Below, piece by piece: positions 16,351 to 25,454 of a stretch of DNA of 64,000 nucleotides; the stretch's first letter is position 1; each line of letters begins with the position of its first letter. The translations under genes were made by a program, and so were the position numbers. The stretch comes from Micromonospora musae (GTDB taxonomy: Bacteria; Actinomycetota; Actinomycetes; Mycobacteriales; Micromonosporaceae), in contig NZ_RAZT01000013.1 of the NCBI RefSeq assembly GCF_003626635.1, positions 1-64,000 on the forward strand, read 5' to 3'. The notes below the pieces were generated by a model. That model did no database searches. It was not told the DNA's origin and saw only the letters and a program-made list of their open reading frames with translations.

Positions 16351-17715
16351 GTGCCTGACGCACCGACGATCGACACCGGTAACACCGCGTGGTTGCTGAT
16401 CTCCAGCGCGATCGTGCTGCTCATGACGCCGGGTCTGGCGCTGTTCTACGGCGGGCTGAACCGGTCCAAGGGCGTCCTGAACATGATGATGATGAGCTTC
16501 TCGTCGATGGGGCTCATCTCCATCCTCTGGTTGTTCTACGGCTTCACGGTCGCCTTCGGCGACGACCAGAACGGCATCTGGGGCGACCCGGGCCAGTACC
16601 TCGGCACCAAGACGTTCATGGCGGAGACCGACCTGTGGGGTGAGACCGGCATCCCGCTCTACGTCTTCATGGCCTTCCAGATGATGTTCGCGATCATCAC
16701 GGTCGCGCTGATCAGCGGCGCCGTCTCGGACCGGGCGAAGTTCTCCGGCTGGCTGCTCTTCGCCTTCGGCTGGGCGACGCTCGTCTACTTCCCGGTCGCA
16801 CACATGGTCTGGGGTGGCGGCTTCATCGGCGCGAAGCTCGGCGCGCTCGACTTCGCCGGTGGCACCGCCGTACACATCAACGCGGGCGCCGCGGCGCTCG
16901 CGCTCGCGCTGGTGCTCGGCAAACGGGTGGGCTGGCCCCGCGACGCCATGAAGCCGCACAACGTGCCGATGGTCGCGCTCGGCGCCGGCCTGCTCTGGTT
17001 CGGCTGGTTCGGCTTCAACGCCGGTTCGGAGCTGACCGCCGACTCGACCACCGCCATCGCCTTCCTCAACACCCAGGTGGCCACCGGCGCGGCAGTGCTC
17101 GGCTGGATCGTCGTCGAGTGGCTGCGCAACGGCAAGCCGACCCTGGTCGGGGCCTCCTCCGGCGCGATCGCCGGTCTGGTCGCCATCACGCCGGCCTGCG
17201 CCTTCGTCGCTCCCTGGGCCGCCGTCCTGCTGGGCCTCGTGGCCGGCACGGTCTGCGCGCTCGCGATCGGCCTGAAGTACCGGCTCGGCTACGACGACTC
17301 GCTCGACGTGGTCGGCGTGCACTTCGTCGGCGGCTGGATCGGCTGTCTCTGGATCGGCTTCTTCGGCACCAGCTCGGTCAGCTCCCTCGTCTCCCGCGAG
17401 GGGCTCTTCTACGGCGGTGGGCTCACCCAACTCGGTGTCCAGGCGCTGAGCGCGCTGATCGTCACCGTGATCTCCTTCGTGATCGCCTACGCCCTGGCCT
17501 TCCTGATCGAGAAGACCGTCGGGTTCCGGCTGGCCGCCGAGGCCGAGGCCGACGGAATCGACATCGCGGAACACGCGGAGAGCGCGTACGACCTCTCCCC
17601 GGCCGGCGGCAGCGGCGGGGCGTTCGCGATGGCCGGCATCGGGGCGCCCACGGCGGGCGGCGGCAAGCCGGCCGGCGAGACCGCCGCGCCGGTCGGCGAG
17701 AAGGTCGCCGGTTAA
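16351..17715 (+). CDS. amtB: Ammonium transporter AmtB
   Basis: 454 aa Amt/Rh channel with about 11 membrane helices that imports ammonium in nitrogen-poor conditions. Signature segments include DFAGGTAVHINAGAAALALA (first pore histidine), FGWFGFNAGSELTAD, and GVHFVGGWIGCLWIGFFG (second pore histidine). The C-terminal tail is extended and Gly/Ala-rich. The GTG at 16351 has GGAGG 5 nt upstream. It is followed after 24 nt by glnK, whose product plugs the channel, and by glnD. Two GlnR boxes upstream indicate induction by nitrogen starvation. Confidence 0.97.
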   Translation: MPDAPTIDTGNTAWLLISSAIVLLMTPGLALFYGGLNRSKGVLNMMMMSFSSMGLISILWLFYGFTVAFGDDQNGIWGDPGQYLGTKTFMAETDLWGETGIPLYVFMAFQMMFAIITVALISGAVSDRAKFSGWLLFAFGWATLVYFPVAHMVWGGGFIGAKLGALDFAGGTAVHINAGAAALALALVLGKRVGWPRDAMKPHNVPMVALGAGLLWFGWFGFNAGSELTADSTTAIAFLNTQVATGAAVLGWIVVEWLRNGKPTLVGASSGAIAGLVAITPACAFVAPWAAVLLGLVAGTVCALAIGLKYRLGYDDSLDVVGVHFVGGWIGCLWIGFFGTSSVSSLVSREGLFYGGGLTQLGVQALSALIVTVISFVIAYALAFLIEKTVGFRLAAEAEADGIDIAEHAESAYDLSPAGGSGGAFAMAGIGAPTAGGGKPAGETAAPVGEKVAG

Positions 17716-17739
17716 CGTTCTCGGATGGAGGGGTTGGAC

Positions 17740-18078
17740 ATGAAGCTGGTGACCGCGGTCATCAAGCCCTACCAACTGGACGCGGTGAAGGAGGCCCTGC
17801 ACGCCCTCGGCGTGGCCGGGCTGACCGTCAGCGAGGTCCAGGGGTACGGGCGCCAGAAGGGGCACACCGAGGTCTACCGGGGTGCCGAGTACACGGTCGA
17901 GTTCCTGCCGAAGATCCGTGTCGAGGTGCTCACCGACGAGATCGACGTCGAGAAGATCGTCGATGCGATCGTCGGCGCCGCACGCACCGGCAAGATCGGT
18001 GACGGGAAGGTCTGGGTGACCTCGGTCGACGAGGTCGTCCGGGTGCGTACCGGCGAGCGCGGCCTCGACGCCGTGTAG
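17740..18078 (+). CDS. glnK: Nitrogen regulatory protein P-II (GlnK)
   Basis: 112 aa, the exact canonical P-II length. It begins MKLVTAVIKPYQLDAVKEAL; the T-loop carries Tyr51 in YRGAEYTVEF, the residue that is uridylylated in enterics and adenylylated in actinomycetes, and the B-loop is GAARTGKIGDGKVWV. It senses ATP/ADP and 2-oxoglutarate and gates AmtB. The ATG at 17740 is chosen over 17725 because it gives the family N-terminus and has GGAGGGG just upstream. It lies between its target amtB and its modifier glnD. Confidence 0.97.
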   Translation: MKLVTAVIKPYQLDAVKEALHALGVAGLTVSEVQGYGRQKGHTEVYRGAEYTVEFLPKIRVEVLTDEIDVEKIVDAIVGAARTGKIGDGKVWVTSVDEVVRVRTGERGLDAV

Positions 18079-18090
18079 AGGACGGACGCG

Positions 18091-20394
18091 ATGACCTCGT
18101 CGACCGGGCGTGGCGCGCCGGCAGCCCCCGCTGCCGCCGTCGGTCGCCCGGGCGGCGAGGTCGTCGTCGTATCCGGCGTCGGCGAGCAGGCCCGACGGCG
18201 TCGGGCCGACGGGTACGACCGGTTCCTCACCGCCCTCTCGCCACTGCGCCCCGGGGTCGCGTTGATCGCCGTCGGCGGGCTCGGCCGCCGCCAGTGCGCC
18301 CCACACGGCGACCTCGACCTGGTGCTGGTGCACGCCGGCGTGCCCGGCATCGAGGAGCTGGCCGCCTCGATCTGGTACCCGGTCTGGGATGCCGGTCTCC
18401 GGCTCGACCACTCGGTGCGTACCGTCGCCGAGGCGCTCGCGGTGGCCCGCGACGACCTCAAGGTGGCGCTCGGCCTGCTCGACGCCCGCCTGGTCGCCGG
18501 GGACGCGGCGCTCGCCGAGTCCCTCGTCCACGCCGCCGCGGAGCAGTGGCGGCGTACCGCCGTACGTCGACTGCCCGGTCTCCGCGAGATCACCACCGCC
18601 CGGTGGCAGGCGCACGGCGAACTCGCCTTCCTCCTGGAGGGCGACGTGAAGGAGGCCGCCGGAGGGCTGCGCGACCTCGCCGTCCTGCGCGCCATCGCGA
18701 CCGCCGGGGTCACCGACGCGCTGCGCCCCGCCGTACGGGCCGCGCACCTGCGGCTGCTGGACGTCCGCGACGCGCTGCACGAGCAGACCGGCCGCCGGGT
18801 GGACCGGCTGGTCGCCCAGGAACGCGACGGCGTCGCCGACCGGCTCGGGCTGCGGCACCCCCGGCTCGGCGGACACCACGGTGACGTCCTGCTGCGCCGG
18901 GTCGCCGGGGACGCCCGGACCGTCAGCCACGCCCTCGACGACGCGTTCCGCGCCGCCGAGCGGCTGCGCGCCGGCCGGTCGGGGAGCGGCGTCGCCCGCC
19001 CGGTACGCCGCCCGGTGGCCCGGGACGTCGTCGAGCACGACGGGGAGCTGGTGCTGGCCCGTACCGCCATCGACGCCCGCCCTGATCCCAGCCTGGCGCT
19101 GCGGGTGGCCGCCGCGTCGGCCACCACCGGGCTGCCGATCGCGCGGGCCACCTGCGAGTGGCTGGCCGCGTACTGCCCGCCGCTGCCCGCCCCCTGGCCG
19201 GCGGAGGCCCGGACCGCCCTGATCACCCTGCTCGGCGCCGGTCCCGGCCTGGTGCCCGCCTGGGAGACCTGCGACCGGTACGGGCTGGTCGACCGCTGGT
19301 TGCCGGAGTGGACCCGGATGCGCAGCCTGCCCCAGCACAATCCGGTGCACCGGTTCACCCTCGACCGGCACCTGGTGCAGACCGCCTGCGAGGCGAGCCG
19401 GTACACCCGTGACGTGGAGCGCCCCGACCTGCTGCTGCTCGCCGCGCTGCTGCACGACGTCGGCAAGGGGGTCGTCAGTGCGGGCGCCGAGGACCACAGC
19501 ACGGCGGGCGTCCCGATCGCCGAGGCGGTGGCGGCCCGGATCGGACTGGGCAAGCCGGAGGTGGCGTTGATCGGCGCGCTGGTCCGGCTGCACCTGCTGC
19601 TGCCCGACGTGGCGACCCGGCGGGATCTCGCCGATCCGGTCACCATCTCCGCGGTGGCGGCCGCCGTCGGTGACCCCGCGACCCTCGACCTGCTGCACGC
19701 GCTGGTCCGGGCGGACGCCGCCGCCACCGGACCCGCCGCCTGGTCGCGGTGGAAGGGCCGGCTCGTCGCCGAGCTGGTCGCCCGGGTCAGGACCGTGCTC
19801 GACACCGGTGCTTTGCCCGCGCCGCCCGCGCCCGACCCGGCGTTGCTGGCCGAACCGCTGCCCGTGATCCAGGTCGGCGGTGACCGGGTGGCCGTCGCCG
19901 CGGCGGACCGGCGCGGCCTGCTCGCCACGGTGGCCGGCTGCCTCGCCCTGCACCGGCTCGACGTGGTCGCGGCGGACGCCACGGCGGTCGACGGGCGGGC
20001 CCTGGTCGAGTGCCGGGTGCAGCCGCGGTACGGGCTGGCGCCCGATCCGGTCGCGGTCGGCGCCGACCTGCGCCGGGCGGTCGCCGGCGACGTGTCGGTC
20101 CTCCGGCGGCTGGCTGGCCGGGCTCTCGCCGGACGGGCGTCGGGCGCCGCCGCCCGGGTGGTCTGGCACCGGGAGGCCGCCACCGACGCGGTACTGCTGG
20201 AGCTGCGCGCCGCCGACGCCGCCGGGCTCCTCTACCGGGTGACCCGGGCGCTCGACGACGCGGGCGCTCAGGTCCGGGCCGCCCGCATCGCCACCCTCGG
20301 CGGGTCCGTGGTCGACGTCTTCTACCTGGTCGGGGAGGGGCCCGACGAGGCGACCCGGGCGCGGCTGGAGGTCGCCGTGCTGGGTGCGGTCTGA
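18091..20394 (+). CDS. glnD: [Protein-PII] uridylyl/adenylyltransferase GlnD
   Basis: 767 aa. The nucleotidyltransferase domain carries GGLGRRQCAPHGDLDLVLV (residues 62-80); an HD domain has LLHDVGKG (His455-Asp456); two ACT domains lie at about 595-650 and 700-755. This modifies and demodifies P-II in response to nitrogen status; in actinomycetes the modification is adenylylation rather than uridylylation. The N-terminal domain is shorter than in E. coli (about 890 aa), as usual for this phylum. It starts 12 nt after glnK, completing the operon. Confidence 0.95.
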   Translation: MTSSTGRGAPAAPAAAVGRPGGEVVVVSGVGEQARRRRADGYDRFLTALSPLRPGVALIAVGGLGRRQCAPHGDLDLVLVHAGVPGIEELAASIWYPVWDAGLRLDHSVRTVAEALAVARDDLKVALGLLDARLVAGDAALAESLVHAAAEQWRRTAVRRLPGLREITTARWQAHGELAFLLEGDVKEAAGGLRDLAVLRAIATAGVTDALRPAVRAAHLRLLDVRDALHEQTGRRVDRLVAQERDGVADRLGLRHPRLGGHHGDVLLRRVAGDARTVSHALDDAFRAAERLRAGRSGSGVARPVRRPVARDVVEHDGELVLARTAIDARPDPSLALRVAAASATTGLPIARATCEWLAAYCPPLPAPWPAEARTALITLLGAGPGLVPAWETCDRYGLVDRWLPEWTRMRSLPQHNPVHRFTLDRHLVQTACEASRYTRDVERPDLLLLAALLHDVGKGVVSAGAEDHSTAGVPIAEAVAARIGLGKPEVALIGALVRLHLLLPDVATRRDLADPVTISAVAAAVGDPATLDLLHALVRADAAATGPAAWSRWKGRLVAELVARVRTVLDTGALPAPPAPDPALLAEPLPVIQVGGDRVAVAAADRRGLLATVAGCLALHRLDVVAADATAVDGRALVECRVQPRYGLAPDPVAVGADLRRAVAGDVSVLRRLAGRALAGRASGAAARVVWHREAATDAVLLELRAADAAGLLYRVTRALDDAGAQVRAARIATLGGSVVDVFYLVGEGPDEATRARLEVAVLGAV

Positions 20395-20409
20395 GGCGGC
20401 GACCGCCTC
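20393..20409 (+). terminator. Short hairpin at the glnD stop
   Basis: GAGGCGG (20393-20399) pairs with CCGCCTC (20403-20409) around a 3-nt loop, overlapping the glnD stop codon. It may terminate the nitrogen operon. The rest of 20395-20716 shows no credible gene; it must contain the promoter of the two-component genes. Confidence 0.4.
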
Positions 20410-20716
20410 GTCGGCGCGGTGCGCCACAGGCCGCAACCGACCTCACCTCCGCCGGCCGCTACGTCGTGGCGCGTAGTCGAAGAGCCGCCCACCGGCCGAC
20501 GCGCGCGAATCCGACGCGCGGAACCCTTTACGGCATGGTCGGCGCCGCCGGTCCGGGCGCTCCGGGGTGCAGAATCTGCTCAACCGCCCGCCGCGGCCGG
20601 GCCGGTCGGCGCAGCAGGAGCCACCCCGGTTCGCACGCCGGAGCGCCGGACGTCTCGGAGATCGGCCGGGCATCGATTGACGGGTGGGCACGATGGGGCT
20701 GGACGGGAGGAGCGGC

Positions 20717-21844
20717 GTGGAGCGCAGACGTTCCGGGTGGCGGGAGACCGCCGCCGACGTACCGCTCGCCCTCGCGCTGCTCGCCGTGGGGCTGGTCGGC
20801 ACCGGGCCGGCCACCGCCGAGCAGGGCGTGACGGCCGACGGCGCGGCGTACGCGCCGGTGGTGGTTGCCGCGCTGGCGCTGGCCGTCCGACGCCGATGGC
20901 CGTTCGGCACGCTGGCGGTGACCGTGCTGGCGGCCACGGCGTACCTGGTGCTCGGCTACCCGTACGGGCCGATCCTGCTGTCGCTGCTCGTCGCGGTCTA
21001 CACCGTCGCTGCGCACCGTGCGCTGCGGCCGGCGGCGATCGGCGCCGCGGTCGCGCTCGCGTTGTTGACCGTGCACGTCTTCGTCGGTCCCAGCTCGCCG
21101 GGGTTGCTGGGGTTGATGCCCGCCGCGGCGTGGGTGGTGGTGCCGTTCGCGGTGGGGAGCACGGTGCGGCTCAGCCGGGAGGCCGCCGCCCGCGGCCGGG
21201 CGGAGGAGGCCCGCCGGCTGGCCGACGGGGAACGGCTGCGGGTGGCCCAGGAGGTGCACGACGTGGTGGGGCACGGCCTGGCCGCGATCCACATGCAGGC
21301 CGAGATCGCGCTGCACCTGCTGGAGAAGCGGCCCGAGCAGGCGCACACCGCGCTCGCCGCGATCAGCGGCACCAGCAAGGAGGCGCTCGACGAGCTGCGG
21401 GTCACGCTCGCGGTGGTCCGCCGGGGCGGCGACGCGGCCGAGCGCGCACCGGCGCCGGGGCTGGGTCAGGTGCCGGCGCTGCGGGAGCGGCTGGCCGGCG
21501 CCGGGCTGCCGGTCACCGTGCGGACCGAGGGGGAGCCGTCGGCGCTGCCGGTCGCGCTGGACCTGGCCGCTTACCGGGTGGTCCAGGAGTCGTTGACCAA
21601 TGTGCTGCGGCACGCCGGCCCGGCGACCGCCGCGGTGCGGATCCGGTACGCCCCGACGGAGGTCGAGGTGGAGGTGACCGACACGGGTCGCGGCGTCGCC
21701 GAGGCCGGGCGCGTTCCGGCCGGCTCCGGGCTGGCCGGCATGCGGGAACGGGTCACCGCGCTGGGCGGGTCGTTCGCGGCCGGCCCCGCCGCCGACGGCG
21801 GTTTCCGGGTGCACGCGAGGCTGCCGCTGGAGGAGCGCTCATGA
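20717..21844 (+). CDS. NarL-type sensor histidine kinase (HPK7 class)
   Basis: 375 aa. Four to five membrane helices occupy residues 10-155. A dimerisation segment follows with phosphoacceptor His181 in VAQEVHDVVGHGLAAIHMQA, then a short HATPase domain (YRVVQESLTNVLRHAG, EVTDTGRGVAEAG, GSGLAGMRERV). The signal is unknown; there is no extracellular sensor domain. The GTG at 20717 is preferred over 20684 or 20693 because GGGAGG lies 6 nt upstream. Its stop overlaps the response regulator start (ATGA). Confidence 0.9.
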   Translation: MERRRSGWRETAADVPLALALLAVGLVGTGPATAEQGVTADGAAYAPVVVAALALAVRRRWPFGTLAVTVLAATAYLVLGYPYGPILLSLLVAVYTVAAHRALRPAAIGAAVALALLTVHVFVGPSSPGLLGLMPAAAWVVVPFAVGSTVRLSREAAARGRAEEARRLADGERLRVAQEVHDVVGHGLAAIHMQAEIALHLLEKRPEQAHTALAAISGTSKEALDELRVTLAVVRRGGDAAERAPAPGLGQVPALRERLAGAGLPVTVRTEGEPSALPVALDLAAYRVVQESLTNVLRHAGPATAAVRIRYAPTEVEVEVTDTGRGVAEAGRVPAGSGLAGMRERVTALGGSFAAGPAADGGFRVHARLPLEERS

Positions 21845-22497
21845 TCAAGGTGTTGATCGCCGACGACCAGGACCTGGTGCGGCTCGGGCTGCGGGCCCTG
21901 GTGGAGAGCGAGGAGGGCCTGGCTCTCGTGGGAGAGGCCGCGGACGGGCTGGCCGCCGTGGAGGTCGCCCGGCGGGAGTGCCCCGACGTGGTCCTGATGG
22001 ACGTCCGGATGCCCGGGGTGGACGGCATCGAGGCGACCCGCCGGATCGTGGCCGACCGGGAGCTGGCCGGTACCCGGGTGATCGTGCTGACCACCTTCGA
22101 GCTGGACGAGTACGTCTTCGACGCGTTGCGCCACGGGGCGAGCGGGTTCCTCACCAAGGACACCCGGCCGGCCGAGCTGCTCCGGGCGATCCGGCTGGTG
22201 GCCGAGGGGGAGGCCCTGCTCTCGCCCTCGGTGACCCGGCGGGTGGTGCGGGAGTTCGCCACCCGCCCCGCCCGGGCGCCCCGCCCGCACCCTCGGCTCG
22301 GCGCGCTGACCGACCGGGAGCGCGAGGTGGTGGGGCTGGTCGGTGAGGGGCTGAGCAACGAGGAGATCGCCGGGCGGTTGGTGGTCAGCCCGGCCACGGC
22401 GCGTACCCACGTCAGTCGGGCGATGGTCAAGCTCGCCGCCCGCGACCGGGCTCAGCTGGTCGTCTTCGCGTACCAGTCCGGCCTGGTGCGTTCGTGA
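21841..22497 (+). CDS. LuxR/NarL-family response regulator
   Basis: 218 aa. The receiver domain has acidic pocket Asp8-Asp9, phosphoacceptor Asp54 (VVLMDVRMPGVDG) and Lys in FLTKDTRPAE. A C-terminal LuxR helix-turn-helix follows (LTDREREVVGLVGEGLSNEE, then VSPATARTHVSRAMVKL). It is co-translated with the upstream kinase through an ATGA overlap, so the two form a cognate pair. Targets are unknown. Confidence 0.95.
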   Translation: MIKVLIADDQDLVRLGLRALVESEEGLALVGEAADGLAAVEVARRECPDVVLMDVRMPGVDGIEATRRIVADRELAGTRVIVLTTFELDEYVFDALRHGASGFLTKDTRPAELLRAIRLVAEGEALLSPSVTRRVVREFATRPARAPRPHPRLGALTDREREVVGLVGEGLSNEEIAGRLVVSPATARTHVSRAMVKLAARDRAQLVVFAYQSGLVRS

Positions 22498-22651
22498 CCG
22501 GCTCACCGCGACGAGGCCGGGGCGGTGGCCGATCGCGGGGCTGGGCCGGTGGGAAGCACCGGGAAGGCGGGACGGTTACCCTTGCGGTGGCCGGCCACGT
22601 GCGCGCCGGCCGGCTCGTACCCGCCGAAACACTGACAAACGGGATGTTCGC

Positions 22652-24193
22652 GTGTTTGACACCTTGAGTGACCGCCTCTCCGGGATCTTCACCAAGCTCC
22701 GCGGCAAGGGTCGGCTCACCGACGCCGACATCGACGCCACCGCGCGCGAGATCCGCCTCGCGCTGCTGGAGGCGGATGTCGCGCTGCCGGTCGTCAAGGG
22801 TTTCATCGCCAACGTCAAGGAGCGGGCGCGCGGCGCGGAGGTCTCGCAGGCGCTGAACCCGGCCCAGCAGATCATCAAGATCGTCAACGACGAGCTGGTC
22901 AACGTCCTCGGCGGCGAAGGCCGGCGGCTCCAGTTCGCCAAGCAGCCGCCGACCGTGATCATGCTGGCCGGTCTCCAGGGTTCCGGTAAGACCACCCTCG
23001 CCGGCAAGCTGGCCCGCTGGCTCAAGGCCCAGGGGCACCAGCCCCTGCTCGTCGCCGCCGACCTGCAGCGTCCCAACGCCGTCGGGCAGCTCCAGGTGCT
23101 CGGTGGCCGTGCCGGCGTCGAGGTGTACGCCCCGGAGCCCGGCAACGGCGTCGGCAACCCGGTCCAGGTGGCTCGGGACTCGATCGAGCACGCCCGACGG
23201 GCGGCCCGCGACATCGTCATCGTCGACACCGCCGGTCGGCTCGGTATCGACGCCGAGATGATGCAGCAGGCCGCCGACATCCGCGACGCGGTCGACCCCG
23301 ACGAGGTCATCTTCGTCATCGACGCGATGGTCGGTCAGGACGCGGTGCGTACCGCCGAGGCGTTCCGCGACGGGGTGGGCATCACCGGCGTCGTCCTGTC
23401 GAAGCTCGACGGTGACGCCCGCGGTGGTGCGGCCCTCTCCGTCCGGGAGGTCACCGGGCAGCCGATCCTCTTCGCCTCCACCGGTGAGAAGCTCGAGGAC
23501 TTCGACGTCTTCTACCCCGACCGAATGGCCAGCCGGATCCTCGGCATGGGCGACGTTCTCACTCTGATCGAGCAGGCCGAGGCGGCCTTCGACACCGATC
23601 AGAAGGAGAAGATGACCGCCAAGCTGATGGGCGGGGAGCAGTTCACCCTGGAGGACTTCCTCGATCAGCTCATCGCGGTCCGTCGGATGGGCCCGATCGC
23701 CAACGTGCTGGCCATGATGCCCGGCATGGGGCAGATGAAGGACCAGCTCGCCGACCTGGACGACAAGCACTTCGACCGGGTCACCGCGATCATCCGGTCG
23801 ATGACCCCGTCCGAGCGCACCAACCCGAAGATCATCAACGGCTCCCGCCGGGCGCGTATCGCCAACGGCTCCGGGGTCACCGTGATGGACGTCAACCAGC
23901 TGCTCAACCGCTTCGCCGACGCGCAGAAGATGATGAAGCAGATGGGCGGCATGATGGGCCTGCCCGGCGGGCGGCGCAAGGCGACCAAGTCGCCGAAGAA
24001 CAAGCGCAAGGGCACGAAGGGCGGCGGTCGTCCCCGCACCGGCGCCGGGCTGCCCGGCGGCTTCCCGGGCGGAATGCCGCAGCTGCCGGCCGGGATGGAC
24101 CCGAACGATCTCGCGAACCAGGGGCTGCCGCCCGGCTTCAAGCTGCCGAAGATCGACTTCAACAAGTTCGGCAAGGGGGAGAAGCGCGGCTGA
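22652..24193 (+). CDS. ffh: Signal recognition particle protein Ffh
   Basis: 513 aa SRP54 GTPase that binds signal sequences and 4.5S RNA and targets ribosomes to FtsY. N domain at residues 1-90, P-loop GLQGSGKTT at 107-115, DTAGRLGID, SKLDGDARGGAAL, then the methionine-rich M domain (MGPIANVLAMMPGMGQMKDQ; MMKQMGGMMGLPGG) and a basic, glycine-rich tail. The GTG at 22652 begins the family sequence MFDTLSDRLSGIFTKLRG. Its last 35 nt overlap the end of the convergent leftward operon. Confidence 0.97.
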   Translation: MFDTLSDRLSGIFTKLRGKGRLTDADIDATAREIRLALLEADVALPVVKGFIANVKERARGAEVSQALNPAQQIIKIVNDELVNVLGGEGRRLQFAKQPPTVIMLAGLQGSGKTTLAGKLARWLKAQGHQPLLVAADLQRPNAVGQLQVLGGRAGVEVYAPEPGNGVGNPVQVARDSIEHARRAARDIVIVDTAGRLGIDAEMMQQAADIRDAVDPDEVIFVIDAMVGQDAVRTAEAFRDGVGITGVVLSKLDGDARGGAALSVREVTGQPILFASTGEKLEDFDVFYPDRMASRILGMGDVLTLIEQAEAAFDTDQKEKMTAKLMGGEQFTLEDFLDQLIAVRRMGPIANVLAMMPGMGQMKDQLADLDDKHFDRVTAIIRSMTPSERTNPKIINGSRRARIANGSGVTVMDVNQLLNRFADAQKMMKQMGGMMGLPGGRRKATKSPKNKRKGTKGGGRPRTGAGLPGGFPGGMPQLPAGMDPNDLANQGLPPGFKLPKIDFNKFGKGEKRG

Positions 24194-25454
24194 TCGACGT
24201 CTCCGGCGCGTCCGGCCGTGACGGCTCCCGGCGTGCGGACGCGCCGGGACAGCGGTCGAAGTAGTACGGCAGCCACTGCCGGCAGAACGCGGCGAACGGG
24301 GTGGCGGCCGGGCAGACCCGCCGGCTGAAGCCGGAGAGCGAGGCGACGTCCCGCCGCTCGGTCTCCCCGAAGAGCCCGATCGTGACGGCGAAGACGCCCC
24401 GCCGGGCGGCCGCCTGGACGCCGGCGGCGAGCACTTCGGCATCCAGGGCGTCCTCGTCGGCGTTCCTGCCGATCAACTCGCCCGCCACCGCCGGCAGGAC
24501 GTTGTTGCAGAGCACGGTGATCAGCTTCGGGTTGGGTGCCAGGTCGATGACCGGGGACGCGTACCCGGCCCGGTTCACGAAGGCCTCCGTGAAGGGCAGC
24601 AGCACCCGGGTCGTACCCCAGTCGGCGACGAGCCGCACCGCCGTCGCCGAGGACTCGGCGACCAGGCGGAGGTGCGTGGCGAGCAATGCGTACCGCAGGC
24701 GCGGGTGCCGGGCCAACCGCTGGGCCAGGTGCACCTCCTCGTCCGTGAAGCACAGCCGAGCCAGCAGATACAGACGGGCCAACTCCCCCACCTCGACCCG
24801 GGTGAGCCGCGCGTCGACCGGCCCGTCGTGCGCCCCCGCGCGGCCGGCCGCGGGACCCTTCCCGAGGTGACCGGCGCGGAGGTCGTCGTGGAACGCGGCG
24901 AGGACGCTCTCCACGGTGGGGGTCGCGGCCTCCGGTGCCGGACGGGCACGTTCGACGAGTTCCGGCCAGGCCGTGGCGAGCAGGCGCATCGCGTCCCGGC
25001 ACGCTTCGGAGGGTGAGCTGCCCTTCTTCGCAGCCAGCAGGTCGATGCTGCGGAGCAGGAGATCGGCGGGGGAACCCGGACCGGTCGTCGTGCGGGCCCG
25101 CTCCAGCGTCGCCCGGGTGCTCCGCTCGGCCGCCACGGTGAAGTAGTCGTCCAGGTCGTCGTGGTCGGCCGCTCCGAAATGGACCGCCACGGGCTTCGCC
25201 CGCACGACCCGCCGCCAGTACTGCTCCCGCAGCACGACCGGATCCGCGGCGATCGCGTCGAGGCCGTCCGGATCCCGGTCTGGGTCGCCCGGCGGCAGAC
25301 CGCTTCGCACCAGCGACCGTACGAAGTGGTCGTTCTCCACGACCACCTGTGCCGGGGCGCTGCGCAGCCACACCTCGGACGCCAACTTGGCCGTCTGCAT
25401 CTCCTCGTTCACGCACCGCAGGTACGACTCGAGCCCCCGCCGATCAGGGCGCAT
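24159..25454 (-). CDS. Unknown protein, last gene of the NLR operon
   Basis: 431 aa, family not recognised. It is predicted mostly helical and soluble, with no signal peptide or membrane helix. An acidic-histidine patch (VHFGAADHDDLDDYF) near residue 80 and a better-conserved-looking C-terminal half (FVNRAGYASPVIDLAPNPKL; ITVLCNNVLPAVAGELIGR) stand out. The ATG at 25454 is chosen because it overlaps the upstream gene's stop by 11 nt; longer forms have no coding character. The 3' end overlaps ffh by 35 nt. Context implies it works with the upstream dioxygenase-like protein and the NLR. No function is proposed. Confidence 0.75.
   Translation of the reverse strand: MRPDRRGLESYLRCVNEEMQTAKLASEVWLRSAPAQVVVENDHFVRSLVRSGLPPGDPDRDPDGLDAIAADPVVLREQYWRRVVRAKPVAVHFGAADHDDLDDYFTVAAERSTRATLERARTTTGPGSPADLLLRSIDLLAAKKGSSPSEACRDAMRLLATAWPELVERARPAPEAATPTVESVLAAFHDDLRAGHLGKGPAAGRAGAHDGPVDARLTRVEVGELARLYLLARLCFTDEEVHLAQRLARHPRLRYALLATHLRLVAESSATAVRLVADWGTTRVLLPFTEAFVNRAGYASPVIDLAPNPKLITVLCNNVLPAVAGELIGRNADEDALDAEVLAAGVQAAARRGVFAVTIGLFGETERRDVASLSGFSRRVCPAATPFAAFCRQWLPYYFDRCPGASARREPSRPDAPETSISRASPPCRTC

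Noticed and set aside
16336..20436. A 1366-codon open frame on the minus strand opposite amtB, glnK and glnD
   Set aside because: The plus strand encodes three clear nitrogen-metabolism proteins here. The antisense frame is a by-product of high third-position GC and has no domain pattern.
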